A stretch of 17,297 bases of DNA from Chloroflexota bacterium (GCA_012798275.1 JAAZNO010000031.1:1-17297); one strand, 5' to 3'; positions 7,734 to 15,126 are shown, counted from the first letter of the stretch. Notes: generated by a model from the sequence alone, not told the origin. A program made the numbers and translations.

Positions 7734-8551
7734 GCCGATTCCCCCGTGCAACAGGTATCACCCAACGCCAGCCAGCCATTCTCCGCCTGAATCAAGTGTA
7801 GCTGCCCGCCGTAAGCCTGCTGCAGATTTTCTCGCGTGAAGACTTCGTCCGGCAGGCCCAGGCCCACCAGCCGCTGGCGCAGCAACATGACGCGGTCGAA
7901 ACGTTCCGCGGCCAGCTGCAGATCATGCGTCGCCACCATCACCGTGACCCCCCGCGCGCGGAGCGTCTCCAGCACGCGGAAGATGTCCTCCTGCGCCGGA
8001 ACGTCTAACCCCGTCAACGGCTCATCCATCAGCATCAGCTCGGCCTCCTGCGCCAGCGCCCGTGCGATGAACATCCGCTGCTGCTGTCCGCCGGAAAGCT
8101 CGCCGATCTGTCGCCCCGCGAGAGGAGCCATACCGACCACCTCAAGGCAGGCGCGGACGTAGTCCCAATCCTGTCGCGTCGGCCGTCGCAGCAGCCCCAC
8201 GCGCCCGTAACGCCCCATCATCACCGCCGCCGCCACCGTCACCGGGAAACTCCAATCCACCTGCGTGCGCTGCGGCACATAGGCAATGCAGATGTGCCCG
8301 CCGGGGCAGCGACCCGCGATCTGCACCTCGCCGGCGGTTGGAGCCAGCACCCCCGCGATGACCTTGAAAAGCGTGCTCTTGCCGGCGCCGTTCGGCCCTA
8401 CCACGGCCAGACGTTCGCCGGCGTCCAGCCGAAAGGAAACGTCCTCCAGGGCGGCACGGCCGTTATAGCGCACGGCAAGATGGCTCACCTCCAAAATCGG
8501 CGCGCCCGCCTCGTGCACTTCGGGCCGCAGCAACCAGGATTTCCACATCAT
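7730..8551 (-). CDS. znuC: metal (zinc) ABC transporter ATPase
   Basis: A 273-residue ATP-binding subunit of the metal importer. It carries Walker A GPNGAGKST, the Q-loop in AYVPQRTQVDWSFP (also typical of metal-type ATPases), signature LSGGQQQR, Walker B LMLMDEP followed by the D-loop TGLD, and the switch histidine in VATHD. There are two adjacent ATGs at 8551 and 8548. GAGGGAG is slightly too close to the first, so 8548 may be the true start. It begins 38 bases after the znuA stop and overlaps znuB by 4 bases. The C-terminus has a Cys pair (DTCCTGESA) of unknown meaning. Confidence 0.94.
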   Translation of the reverse strand: MMWKSWLLRPEVHEAGAPILEVSHLAVRYNGRAALEDVSFRLDAGERLAVVGPNGAGKSTLFKVIAGVLAPTAGEVQIAGRCPGGHICIAYVPQRTQVDWSFPVTVAAAVMMGRYGRVGLLRRPTRQDWDYVRACLEVVGMAPLAGRQIGELSGGQQQRMFIARALAQEAELMLMDEPLTGLDVPAQEDIFRVLETLRARGVTVMVATHDLQLAAERFDRVMLLRQRLVGLGLPDEVFTRENLQQAYGGQLHLIQAENGWLALGDTCCTGESA

Positions 8552-8589
8552 TGCTCCCTCTCAACGATTCCGAACCAGAAAAGTGGCAT

Positions 8590-9588
8590 TTAACGCAACG
8601 CCTCCACGATCGCGTTCACATTATACCGCATAAACTTCAGATAGCTGTCGGCCGGACCGCCCGCCTCGCTCAAAGAGCCATGGTAGATCATGACCACGCG
8701 CACGCCGGTATCCTGGGCCACCTGTTCGGCAACGGCGGGATTGACGGTCAGCCCCACAAAGATCGCCGGCACGGTCCATTGACGGATGGCGTCCTCCAGC
8801 CGGGCCAGCTCCTGCGCGGAGGGCGCCGCCACCGTGCTGTAGCCAGGGAAGATCGCGCCGACCTGCTCGAAGCCATACGCCGCAGCGAAATAGGTGAAGA
8901 CCGTGTGATCGGTCACCAGCTTCCGGTTGGCGGGAGGAATCTGCGCCACCTGCTCTTGGATCCAGAGATCGAGCGCTTCGAGTTCGCGCGTGTAGGCGGC
9001 AGCGTTGGCGGCATAGAAATCGGCGGACGCTGGATCCAGCGCGCTCAATGCCCGCTCGATATTCTGCACCCACACCTTGACGTTGCGAGGCGAAAACCAC
9101 ATGTGCGGATCCCCCTCCTCATGGTGATGGGCGTCCTCCGCCTCCTCGGCGACGTCTTCGTCATGGGCGGGACCCTCCAGCAGCGGGATGCCGTAAGAAA
9201 CGGACACGACGGGCACTTCTGTACCCGCGCTTTCAAGCAGCGGCTCCATGAATGTCTCCAGGCCCGCGCCATTGATGAAGATGACCTGCGCGTTCGCCAC
9301 GGCGGCCGCGTCCTGCGGCGCGGGCACAAAGGCGTGCGGATCGGCACCCAGCGGCACCAGCGTGTACAGTTCCAGCCGCTCGCCGCCGACCTGCTTGACC
9401 ACATCCGCTACCAGGCTGGTCGTCGCCACCACCCGCAGTTTTTCGCCCTCCGCCAGCGGCGCCGCGTGCAATTCCGGGAAGCCCTCGTCCGTCGCCGACG
9501 GCGCCGGGGCGCAGCCCCACAACGCTGTCGCCAGCAGTCCCATCATCACGACCATCCCCCCTACCCGACATACCTGTCGCATGTTCAT
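8590..9588 (-). CDS. znuA: zinc-binding lipoprotein of the ABC importer
   Basis: A 332-residue solute-binding protein of cluster A-I. A hydrophobic signal peptide ends in ALWGC, making C26 the likely lipidated residue. Metal ligands expected for the family are H85 (GADPHAF), H162 (DPHMWFSP) and H228 (TDHTVFTYFAAAYG). A His/acid-rich loop with four consecutive-to-near His (139-160) precedes H162, as in zinc-type ZnuA. Manganese-type proteins have Glu at the third ligand and Asp in a DSL motif; here these are His and YHGSLS, which argues for zinc. AAGGAGGGGG precedes the ATG at 9588, and a Zur-like dyad touches that ribosome site. The open frame extends to 9801 but would include the neighbouring zur sequence. 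Confidence 0.94.
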   Translation of the reverse strand: MNMRQVCRVGGMVVMMGLLATALWGCAPAPSATDEGFPELHAAPLAEGEKLRVVATTSLVADVVKQVGGERLELYTLVPLGADPHAFVPAPQDAAAVANAQVIFINGAGLETFMEPLLESAGTEVPVVSVSYGIPLLEGPAHDEDVAEEAEDAHHHEEGDPHMWFSPRNVKVWVQNIERALSALDPASADFYAANAAAYTRELEALDLWIQEQVAQIPPANRKLVTDHTVFTYFAAAYGFEQVGAIFPGYSTVAAPSAQELARLEDAIRQWTVPAIFVGLTVNPAVAEQVAQDTGVRVVMIYHGSLSEAGGPADSYLKFMRYNVNAIVEALR

Positions 9589-9601
9589 TTCCCCCTCCTT
9601 A

Positions 9602-9618
9602 TTGAAAAGTTTTTTCAG
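9602..9618. promoter_or_regulatory. Zur-like operator in front of znuA
   Basis: TTGAAAAGTTTTTTCAG is an imperfect dyad (TTGAAAA/TTTTCAG). It matches the zur site at 15 of 17 positions. It lies between a CATACT -10-like hexamer (9622-9617 on the minus strand, partly overlapping) and the znuA ribosome site. A bound repressor would block both initiation and access to the message start. Confidence 0.65.
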
Positions 9619-9662
9619 TATGATCCACAAAAAAACGTCCGTGTTCTGCCGGCAAGACGGGC

Positions 9663-10082
9663 CTACATCCCCTGGCACGCGGGACAGAGGCCGAGCAGCT
9701 GCAACAGGTGCCCGGCGACGCGATAGCCCGTCTGCGCCTCGATGGTCGCAATCAAACCCTCGAGGTCCTCGCTGCCGGGGAATTCCACCGCGCTGCCGCA
9801 ATGCTGGCAGATCAGGAAATGTCGGTGCCCCGGCGATGTCGGCAGATAACCGTGACAGTCCTCTTGCAGGTGCACGCGGTGCACCAGGCCCAGCTCCTCA
9901 AAGAGCGCCAGCGTGCGGTAGACGGTGACGAGTCCCAACCTCGCTTGCCGCGCGCGGCCCGCCTCGAACAGCGCCTGCGGCGAGAGCGGCGCCGTGCTCT
10001 CCAGCAACAGGCGCATCACCCAACGACGCGGCTCTGTCACCCGATAGCCTGCCTGCGACAAGAGCTCTTCCCAGTCCTGCAT
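9663..10082 (-). CDS. zur: Fur-family zinc uptake regulator (Zur)
   Basis: A 139-residue Fur-superfamily repressor. The N-terminal winged helix includes YRVTEPRRWVM and the recognition helix LVTVYRTLALFEELGLV. The C-terminal dimerisation and metal domain has HRH (86-88), C92-x-x-C95, a GHLLQLLGLC segment and C133-x-x-C136, the two Cys pairs of the structural zinc site. Length is normal. Identification as Zur rather than Fur or PerR comes from its place directly ahead of znuACB, 74 bases before znuA. It should repress the operon when zinc is plentiful and also control itself, since the same dyad lies in its own leader. The start at 10082 is 12 bases after the dyad and has a GGGG-containing site. 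Confidence 0.92.
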   Translation of the reverse strand: MQDWEELLSQAGYRVTEPRRWVMRLLLESTAPLSPQALFEAGRARQARLGLVTVYRTLALFEELGLVHRVHLQEDCHGYLPTSPGHRHFLICQHCGSAVEFPGSEDLEGLIATIEAQTGYRVAGHLLQLLGLCPACQGM

Positions 10083-10094
10083 AGGGCCTGCCCC

Positions 10095-10117
10095 TTATTG
10101 ATAAGTTTTTTCAATAA
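10095..10117. promoter_or_regulatory. Zur-like operator in front of zur
   Basis: The 17-base core TTGATAAGTTTTTTCAA (10098-10114) has extended perfect arms, TTATTGA (10095-10101) and TCAATAA (10111-10117). It lies directly downstream of the zur -10 hexamer, over the expected start of transcription. This is a classic place for autorepression. Confidence 0.7.
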
Positions 10118-10121
10118 TGAG

Positions 10122-10150
10122 AGTATACCACACCTGGCGCGGGATGTCAA
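10122..10150 (-). promoter_or_regulatory. strong sigma-70 promoter for zur and the zinc operon
   Basis: The minus strand carries consensus TTGACA (10150-10145), a 17-base spacer and TATACT (10127-10122). It is the best promoter match in the window and is followed within 5 bases by the extended Zur-like dyad. Confidence 0.8.
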
Positions 10151-10234
10151 TCCCCATGGGAGACAGTCACTCTCTTCGCTCGGCTCAATCATCGGCCTGA
10201 AGGTCCCGGTTCCAGGCGAGACACACTCCCTGCA

Positions 10235-10858
10235 TTATGTCCCCTGGCCGACAAGCTCTGCCAGGGCCTCGCGAAATACTTGAAAGCTGTGTGAACTATT
10301 GCGTGTGGGATCCATATGGGGCGCGATAGCGCGGGCTGCTTCTATCTTGCGCAAACCGGTTTCGAAGTACCCCCGCTTTTGCAAAATCCGCTCGAAAGCC
10401 TCCCAAGTTCCGCCGTTGATAGCATCGGGGTCTCGGTAGGCTGCACGTTGCGGTATGGCCGCCGGAACTCCAGAATAGGCTGCACGCACGGCATCCCAAT
10501 CGCCGAAATACCAGGCCTCCAACTCTTCGATGACGATGCGGTTGATCACCGTAAAGTGCGCTCCGCGAGGCCGGGTACGTGTCGGCAGTCCAACAGACCA
10601 GGCATCCCGTTCTAAGGTCTCTTTTAGCTCAAGACAATCCTCATCATCCCGATCTACCAGTACCACAATCCGATAATTTTCAGGATACCATGCGGCATAC
10701 CCGCACAAACGTTGCGGAAGTTTCTCCAACAGATCGGTTTTGCATTGAAAGGTGCGAATTCCAAAAGATACTTCCCCCAGCAGCCGCGGCAGCAAGCCCC
10801 GCAAGAAGGTTTCCATCGAAGGCTCTTCGACCAGGAACTCAACGTGCGCCACGCTCAT
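10235..10858 (-). CDS. DUF4276 (TOPRIM-like) protein, partner of the upstream ATPase
   Basis: A 207-residue protein resembling DUF4276. The N-terminus has [15 protein letters not shown], where family members usually read E-G-x-x-E, giving E11 and E16. A second strand ends in [11 protein letters not shown], with D69-x-D71. An acidic residue followed by D-x-D is the arrangement of TOPRIM nuclease or primase folds. A later conserved-looking segment is [17 protein letters not shown]. Its ATG lies within an ATGA overlap with the ATPase gene, so the two are translated together. By analogy with OLD, Gabija and PARIS-type systems it could be the nuclease or effector half of a defence pair. That role is inferred; no activity is shown. 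The DNA here is visibly less GC-rich than in the neighbours. Confidence 0.8.
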   Translation of the reverse strand: MSVAHVEFLVEEPSMETFLRGLLPRLLGEVSFGIRTFQCKTDLLEKLPQRLCGYAAWYPENYRIVVLVDRDDEDCLELKETLERDAWSVGLPTRTRPRGAHFTVINRIVIEELEAWYFGDWDAVRAAYSGVPAAIPQRAAYRDPDAINGGTWEAFERILQKRGYFETGLRKIEAARAIAPHMDPTRNSSHSFQVFREALAELVGQGT

Positions 10859-12084
10859 CGCGCCGCCCTCCCTGACGCAGGCGCCCCCGCGTTGACGAGC
10901 GGATCGCCAAGGCCGAAATATCCCTCAGCCCATAAATGTCCTAAAGCCGCCCCGGCCTGAATTTGCTCGGGAATGCCTTGAATATCCAGCGCCCGAACCG
11001 CCTGCGTATACCCCTGTTCATCACGGTAGAGGACATACACCTCTTCTGGATGCAGGCCGTTGAGAAAGAAAGGCGAGTGAGTCGTCACGAGCAATTGAGT
11101 GCGGGCGCTGGCAGTCCGGCACTCCTCTGCCAGTTCCGGCAGCAAGCGGGGATGGAGAAAGTTCTCCGGCTCCTCGATGCCCACAAACTGCGGCGGATCA
11201 GGGTTGTGGAGCACTGTCAAATACGCCAGCATCTTCAGGGTGCCGTCGGAGGCAAAGCGTGCAAAAACCGGCTGTTCAAAAGGCGCGTCCTTGATTTGCA
11301 GCAGCAAGCGTCCATCCGGCATGGAATCGGCTTGTACAGCTTCCAGACGGGGAATCCGTCGGCGCAGGATTTGAAAGATGTCCTCCAGCTGCTCAGGCTG
11401 GCGCTCCTTGAGATATTGCACCACATTGGCGAGGTTGTCACCGCTCTGAGAGAGACGCGCCTGGGGACCGGCCTCAGGCTGCCCTCGCGCGTCATCCAGG
11501 GTGAGGTACGAAATATACCAGTCGGTGATGAACTCCCGCAAGGCTGCGACGCGGGGGTGATCGGCAAATTGGCCCAAGGTGTTGACCGCGATCAGATCAG
11601 GAGAGCGCAGGGGAATTTCGACCCGCTGATCTTCCTCATCCGGCATCTCACCGCTGATGGCACGCCCGCGTCCCTCGTGATATTCCAAAAAGCGGAAAGG
11701 TTTTCCATGAGAGCCTCGCCGCCACTGCAGCCACTCCTCCACTACACTGGGGCCCCTGGCGCCTTCATCAATGGCCAAATGGTAGGTGATTAACGGCAGA
11801 TCGGGATGCTCGCGATACTTGAGTTCGATGACCACAGGGCCTTCAGCGCCCCGGCTGCGCAATTGCGCCGCGCGCCCCCGCCGATCCCAGGCATGGCGCA
11901 AGCCATATTGAAAGCACTCCGAGAGGAAACTAAAGACATCGAAGACCGTGGATTTCCCGCTGCCATTGGGACCGAGCAAGACCGTCAACGGCGTCAGGTT
12001 TTTCAACTCCACCTTTCTGAGCGCGCGGTAATTCTCCACACGCAAATATTCGATGCGCGCCGGTGCAATGTCAGGCTTCATCAT
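10855..12084 (-). CDS. AAA/SMC-OLD-like ATPase (AAA_21 type)
   Basis: A 409-residue ATPase of the RecF/OLD-like group. It begins with the strand [17 protein letters not shown] and Walker [10 protein letters not shown] (38-46, K44). A long middle insertion (about 60-290) replaces the SMC coiled coil. The signature-like [13 protein letters not shown], Walker [15 protein letters not shown] and the H-loop [14 protein letters not shown] follow in order. These ATPases are usually paired with a TOPRIM-type effector, and here a DUF4276 gene overlaps its end by 4 bases. ATG codons lie at 12084 and 12081 and a TTG at 12087. AGGAGG best fits 12084. It is not an ABC transporter subunit: the spacing and the EEPENFLHP motif are of the AAA_21 type. 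Defence is the most likely role. Confidence 0.88.
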   Translation of the reverse strand: MMKPDIAPARIEYLRVENYRALRKVELKNLTPLTVLLGPNGSGKSTVFDVFSFLSECFQYGLRHAWDRRGRAAQLRSRGAEGPVVIELKYREHPDLPLITYHLAIDEGARGPSVVEEWLQWRRGSHGKPFRFLEYHEGRGRAISGEMPDEEDQRVEIPLRSPDLIAVNTLGQFADHPRVAALREFITDWYISYLTLDDARGQPEAGPQARLSQSGDNLANVVQYLKERQPEQLEDIFQILRRRIPRLEAVQADSMPDGRLLLQIKDAPFEQPVFARFASDGTLKMLAYLTVLHNPDPPQFVGIEEPENFLHPRLLPELAEECRTASARTQLLVTTHSPFFLNGLHPEEVYVLYRDEQGYTQAVRALDIQGIPEQIQAGAALGHLWAEGYFGLGDPLVNAGAPASGRAAR

Positions 12085-12173
12085 CAAGCACCTCCTGATC
12101 CGGCTCTCTCATCTTCCATCAAAGAGCATCTTTAACAGCACTTCAGTCCTGCTCAAAGCCGCCATGAGCGCCC

Positions 12174-12188
12174 TTTCTGTAACAGAAA
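12174..12188. promoter_or_regulatory. perfect 15-bp dyad in the leader of the ATPase module
   Basis: TTTCTGT-A-ACAGAAA is a perfect 7-1-7 inverted repeat. It lies 90 bases upstream of the ATPase start and about 50 bases downstream of the -10 hexamer at 12238-12243. Its symmetry and place suggest a repressor operator. The regulator is unknown and no regulator gene is adjacent except zur, whose own sites look different. Confidence 0.45.
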
Positions 12189-12190
12189 TG

Positions 12191-12243
12191 ACGTGTTGAG
12201 ACCATCTAATCAGGAAATGAGGCCGTGAACACGTGCTATTATA
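12191..12243 (-). promoter_or_regulatory. putative extended -10 promoter with flanking inverted repeat, for the ATPase module
   Basis: On the minus strand TGATATAAT gives an extended -10 (TATAAT at 12243-12238) without a recognisable -35. Immediately downstream lies an inverted repeat, ACGTGTT (12191-12197) and AACACGT (12228-12234), with 30 bases between the arms. The first arm is next to the 15-base dyad. Confidence 0.45.
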
Positions 12244-12331
12244 TCATACAGACGTGGGTCACAGTAGTCGAAGGTCGCCCCGTTGCCCATAAGAATCAAT
12301 GCGCCCTTTCATGCTCTTCAAGATCGGTGTG

Positions 12332-12348
12332 TTGATAAATTTTTTCAA
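12332..12348. promoter_or_regulatory. third Zur-like dyad, upstream of pyk
   Basis: TTGATAAATTTTTTCAA differs from the core zur operator at one of 17 positions. It lies 114 bases before the pyk start and 42 bases before its putative -35. On the other side it is about 250 bases from the ATPase start. The rest of the 377-base gap between the ATPase and pyk holds the promoters and dyads listed here and no gene. Confidence 0.5.
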
Positions 12349-12390
12349 TGGGCCAGGCCTCGCCGGGGACCTGAGAGCGCCCACGTCCCA

Positions 12391-12419
12391 TTCGCTTTCC
12401 CTGGGTTCACGGGTAAAAT
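12391..12419 (+). promoter_or_regulatory. putative promoter for pyk
   Basis: TTCGCT (12391-12396), a 17-base spacer and TAAAAT (12414-12419), 42 bases before the pyk ATG. A moderate match. Confidence 0.45.
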
Positions 12420-12461
12420 AGGACGATAGTCAAAATCCAGATCGCACGAAAGGAGTCGCCC

Positions 12462-13973
12462 ATGCCTCTTACCAAGATCGTCTGTACCTTAGGTCCGGCG
12501 ACGGAATCGCCGGAAGTGATTCGCGCCATGATCCGCGCGGGGATGACCGTCGCCCGTCTGAACTTCTCACACGGCAATGTCGCGAGCACCCGCCAGATGG
12601 CGGAGTTGGTTCGGCGCGTGGCGCGGGAGGAGAAGCGCTTCGTGGCGTTGATGGGGGACCTGCAAGGGCCCAAAATCCGGGTGGGCACATTGCCCGAAGA
12701 CGGTGTGTGGCTCGAAGAGGGGCATGAGGTCATGCTGACCTCGGGTCCCGTCGGCGACCCACAACACGAAATCCCTTTCCCGCACCCCGATATTGTCTTC
12801 GACCTGCGGATGGGGGATCACATTCTGCTGGACGACGGGACGTTGGAGCTGGAAGTGCTCTCGGTGGCGCCGCCGGCAGCCCGCTGTCGGGTCCAGGTGG
12901 GGGGCAAGCTCAGCTCTCACAAGGGCGTCAACCTGCCGGGAGTGGCGCTCCGTCTCACCGCGATGACGGAAAAGGATTGTGCGGACGCCGCGACGGCCCT
13001 GGACCTGGAGCTGGACTATCTGGCGCTCTCGTTCGTGCGGAGCGCCAGGGACATCGAGGAACTGCGCACGTATCTGAAAACGCTCGCACAGACGAACGAC
13101 GAGCGCCGTCCCGGCGAAAATCCGCATCGCATTCCGGCCATTGTCGCCAAGATCGAGAAGCCGGAGGCGCTGCAAGACCTGGAAGCCATCGTGCGGGCCG
13201 CGGATGCGGTCATGGTGGCGCGCGGCGACCTGGGGGTGGAGACGGCGCCGGAGCGCGTGCCGCTGGCGCAGAAGGAAATCATCCGCCTGTGCAATCGCCG
13301 GGGGAAGCCCGTCATCACTGCCACGCAGATGCTGCAATCCATGATTGACGCTCCCCGCCCCACCCGCGCAGAAGCTTCGGACGTGGCCAATGCCATTCTC
13401 GACGGCAGCGACGCGGTGATGCTCTCCGGCGAGACGTCGGTGGGCAAATATCCCGTGGAGGCAGTGCAGATGATGGCGCGCATCGCCGAGAGTGTGGAGG
13501 CATCCGCCTCGTTCCCCTACAATCAGCTGCTGGATCTCCCCGGCGACGCCGAGACGTTACCGGCGCCGCGCCTGATCTCGCGCGCTATCAGCCGGGCGAC
13601 GGTGAAAATCGCGGAGGAATGCTCCGCCAGGGCAATCCTCACCTCTACGGAATCGGGGCGCACCGCACGCACGGTGGCGCGTCACCGCCCGCGGTGTCCG
13701 CTCATCGCGGCGACGCCCTTCGAGCAGACCGCCCGGCGCCTGCAGCTGGTGTGGGGCGTGATCCCCGTGCCGGTGGCGCCCTTCGACGATACGGATTCGA
13801 TGATCCAGACGATGGTGCAGGCAGCGGTGCAGCTGGGGTACGCCAACGTGGGGGATGAAGTGGTGCTCACGGCGGGCATTCCCTTCGAGGTGCACGGAGT
13901 GACGAACATGCTCAAGGTGCACACGGTGCGGGAAGAGGATTTGGGGCAGCCTGGCGGCGCCGCTGAAGTCTGA
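12462..13973 (+). CDS. pyk: pyruvate kinase
   Basis: A 503-residue glycolytic enzyme that makes pyruvate and ATP from phosphoenolpyruvate and ADP. The A domain begins TKIVCTLGPATESPE and has R32-L-N34-F-S36-H. K71 lies in LQGPKIRVG, followed by the B domain. The active-site run IVAKIEKPEAL has K230 and E232, with D256 in ARGDLGVE, and the substrate motif TATQMLQSM follows. The C domain ends without the extra PEP-utiliser domain found in some Bacillus enzymes. It is slightly longer than the usual 470-480 residues, partly because of an insertion near 206-225 (NDERRPGENPHR). AAAGGAG lies 8 bases before the ATG. It stands alone as a single-gene unit closed by a strong terminator. Confidence 0.97.
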   Translation: MPLTKIVCTLGPATESPEVIRAMIRAGMTVARLNFSHGNVASTRQMAELVRRVAREEKRFVALMGDLQGPKIRVGTLPEDGVWLEEGHEVMLTSGPVGDPQHEIPFPHPDIVFDLRMGDHILLDDGTLELEVLSVAPPAARCRVQVGGKLSSHKGVNLPGVALRLTAMTEKDCADAATALDLELDYLALSFVRSARDIEELRTYLKTLAQTNDERRPGENPHRIPAIVAKIEKPEALQDLEAIVRAADAVMVARGDLGVETAPERVPLAQKEIIRLCNRRGKPVITATQMLQSMIDAPRPTRAEASDVANAILDGSDAVMLSGETSVGKYPVEAVQMMARIAESVEASASFPYNQLLDLPGDAETLPAPRLISRAISRATVKIAEECSARAILTSTESGRTARTVARHRPRCPLIAATPFEQTARRLQLVWGVIPVPVAPFDDTDSMIQTMVQAAVQLGYANVGDEVVLTAGIPFEVHGVTNMLKVHTVREEDLGQPGGAAEV

Positions 13974-14012
13974 GCGCCGGCCAGCCGCGCGGACAGGATA
14001 TGATTCAACGCA

Positions 14013-14047
14013 ATCAAAACGGCGACTCAGGGAGTCGCCGTTTTGAT
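14013..14047. terminator. perfect 16-bp bidirectional intrinsic terminator
   Basis: ATCAAAACGGCGACTC (14013-14028) and GAGTCGCCGTTTTGAT (14032-14047) pair perfectly around a three-base loop. The built-in AAAA and TTTT give a U tract in either direction. It separates the convergent pyk (plus) and zinc-ribbon membrane protein (minus) genes and should serve both. Confidence 0.9.
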
Positions 14048-14059
14048 GTTTGCCGGGGG

Positions 14060-14539
14060 TCAGGACTCGCTCGCAGCGAGCACCGGTTCAACGACCTGAG
14101 TATGTTGAGGCGCGCCGCAATAGGGACAGAGATTCCACTCCAATTGCAGCGGTTGATGACAGGCGACGCAGGCTTTCTTCAATTGCGTGTGGCAATGCGG
14201 GCAATAGAGGAACTCCGCCCGCACTTTAGCGCCGCAGGAAGGACAAACTTCCGGCTCCTCGATGGCCTGGAGCAACGCTTCCTGCTCGAGGGCGCGCTCA
14301 TAGGCTTCCGCGAGCGTCTCGCGGGGGCGGATGAGGAAGTAGACGATGAGCCCCGGCAGCGTCAGGAGCGCGACCATCAGGGTAGCCATGATCTGCACGA
14401 GGACGTCGCGCGTCCGTGCGCGGATGTCACGGAAAGTCCACAGCACCATGCCCAGCCAGAGGCTGGTGATAAAAACCGCGATGGCGACCACTAAGGCGGT
14501 CACAATCGTCGGCAACATTTCCAGGAGTTGATCAATCAT
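14060..14539 (-). CDS. membrane protein with double zinc ribbon
   Basis: A 159-residue protein of unknown function. Two hydrophobic segments lie at about 10-35 and 48-70, followed by a charged helix (71-95). Two zinc ribbons come next: C99/C102 with C113/C116, and C124/C127 with C138/C141. The C-terminal tail is flexible. The second ribbon and the CPYCGAP ending are of the double-zinc-ribbon (DZR) type seen in many Chloroflexota and actinobacterial proteins. The ribbons probably face the cytoplasm; this is inferred. GGAG lies about 6 bases before the ATG. It has its own promoter and shares the terminator with pyk. Confidence 0.8.
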   Translation of the reverse strand: MIDQLLEMLPTIVTALVVAIAVFITSLWLGMVLWTFRDIRARTRDVLVQIMATLMVALLTLPGLIVYFLIRPRETLAEAYERALEQEALLQAIEEPEVCPSCGAKVRAEFLYCPHCHTQLKKACVACHQPLQLEWNLCPYCGAPQHTQVVEPVLAASES

Positions 14540-14613
14540 CGCAAGCTCCGTATTCAGTTTAAGTAACCCGAACGGCGGGCAAACGCGCGCCTCAGGACAG
14601 CCTACGAAAAGGG

Positions 14614-14641
14614 ATTATACCATTCCCCCCGTGAGAAGCAA
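14614..14641 (-). promoter_or_regulatory. putative promoter for the zinc-ribbon membrane protein
   Basis: The minus strand has TTGCTT (14641-14636), a 16-base spacer and a perfect TATAAT (14619-14614), 74 bases before the start codon. Confidence 0.6.
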
Positions 14642-14689
14642 GGCTTCGCGCCAGCGGGATGAGGGGCCAGGGTTGGCGCTTGATCGCAG

Positions 14690-14717
14690 TTGCCGAATTC
14701 AGGCATCTGGGTACAAT
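14690..14717 (+). promoter_or_regulatory. putative plus-strand promoter in the spacer before radC
   Basis: TTGCCG (14690-14695), a 16-base spacer and TACAAT (14712-14717). The next plus-strand gene, radC, is 555 bases away beyond a cluster of hairpins. This would give either a long leader or a short non-coding transcript. Confidence 0.35.
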
Positions 14718-14860
14718 TTCTATTACTTTTGAAGGAACCGTCAGGTGCTGGCGCACATCATTCAAAAATGAAAATGTGCGGTAACTGTTTGACCTGGTGT
14801 CAGGTAGCTCGACGGCGATGGATGAACCTTTGTGAGCTGTGGTTTTTGCCCCTCCCCCAG

Positions 14861-14898
14861 CCCCCTCCCCAACGGCGCCTGCGCCGTTGGGGAGGGGG
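14861..14898. repeat. 17-bp perfect hairpin, C-rich/G-rich arms (first of five)
   Basis: CCCCCTCCCCAACGGCG (14861-14877) pairs with its exact complement at 14882-14898 around CCTG. An A-rich stretch (AGAAAAAATAA) follows. This is the style of a short dispersed palindromic repeat; copies elsewhere in the genome cannot be checked here. Confidence 0.7.
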
Positions 14899-14910
14899 AG
14901 AAAAAATAAG

Positions 14911-14949
14911 GGGGTTTTGCAGGCGGGCTACGCCCGTCTGCAAAACCCC
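14911..14949. repeat. 18-bp hairpin with one G-T pair (second of five)
   Basis: GGGGTTTTGCAG (14911-14922) and CTGCAAAACCCC (14938-14949) pair perfectly. One G-T pair and CGGGC/GCCCG follow, closed by a three-base loop. A run of eight A follows at 14952-14959, so on the minus strand a T run precedes rather than follows the stem. Confidence 0.7.
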
Positions 14950-14962
14950 ACAAAAAAAAGTT

Positions 14963-14992
14963 CCCCTTCACCCGGCGCGCGGGGTGAAGGGG
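14963..14992. repeat. 11-bp hairpin (third of five)
   Basis: CCCCTTCACCC (14963-14973) pairs with GGGTGAAGGGG (14982-14992) around a loop of eight, GGCGCGCG. Confidence 0.65.
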
Positions 14993-15092
14993 CCAGGGGA
15001 TAGGGGCGAAAGTTGATTCTCAATCTTCAGCAATCACCAGGAAATCTTGCATTTTTTTAATCAGTGGCTGAACAGTTACCCTGTGAGCCATA

Positions 15093-15125
15093 ACCCGTGA
15101 GCAGCGACGGCGACGGCTCACGGGT
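15093..15125. repeat. 10-bp hairpin (fourth of five)
   Basis: ACCCGTGAGC (15093-15102) pairs with GCTCACGGGT (15116-15125). The 13-base loop is purine-rich and contains GCGACGGCGAC. Confidence 0.6.
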
Positions 15126-15126
15126 C

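Noticed and set aside
8551..9726. 391-residue plus-strand frame across znuA
   Set aside because: Antisense to a clearly recognised ZnuA. The long frame is a by-product of high GC and codon bias.
10855..12084. ABC transporter ATPase or RecF
   Set aside because: No LSGGQ signature, long insert, EEPENFLHP Walker B and an adjacent DUF4276 partner point to the AAA_21/OLD-like group.
14762..14971. 69-residue minus frame in the hairpin spacer
   Set aside because: Formed by the arms of the C-rich and T-rich hairpins; low complexity with no ribosome site.
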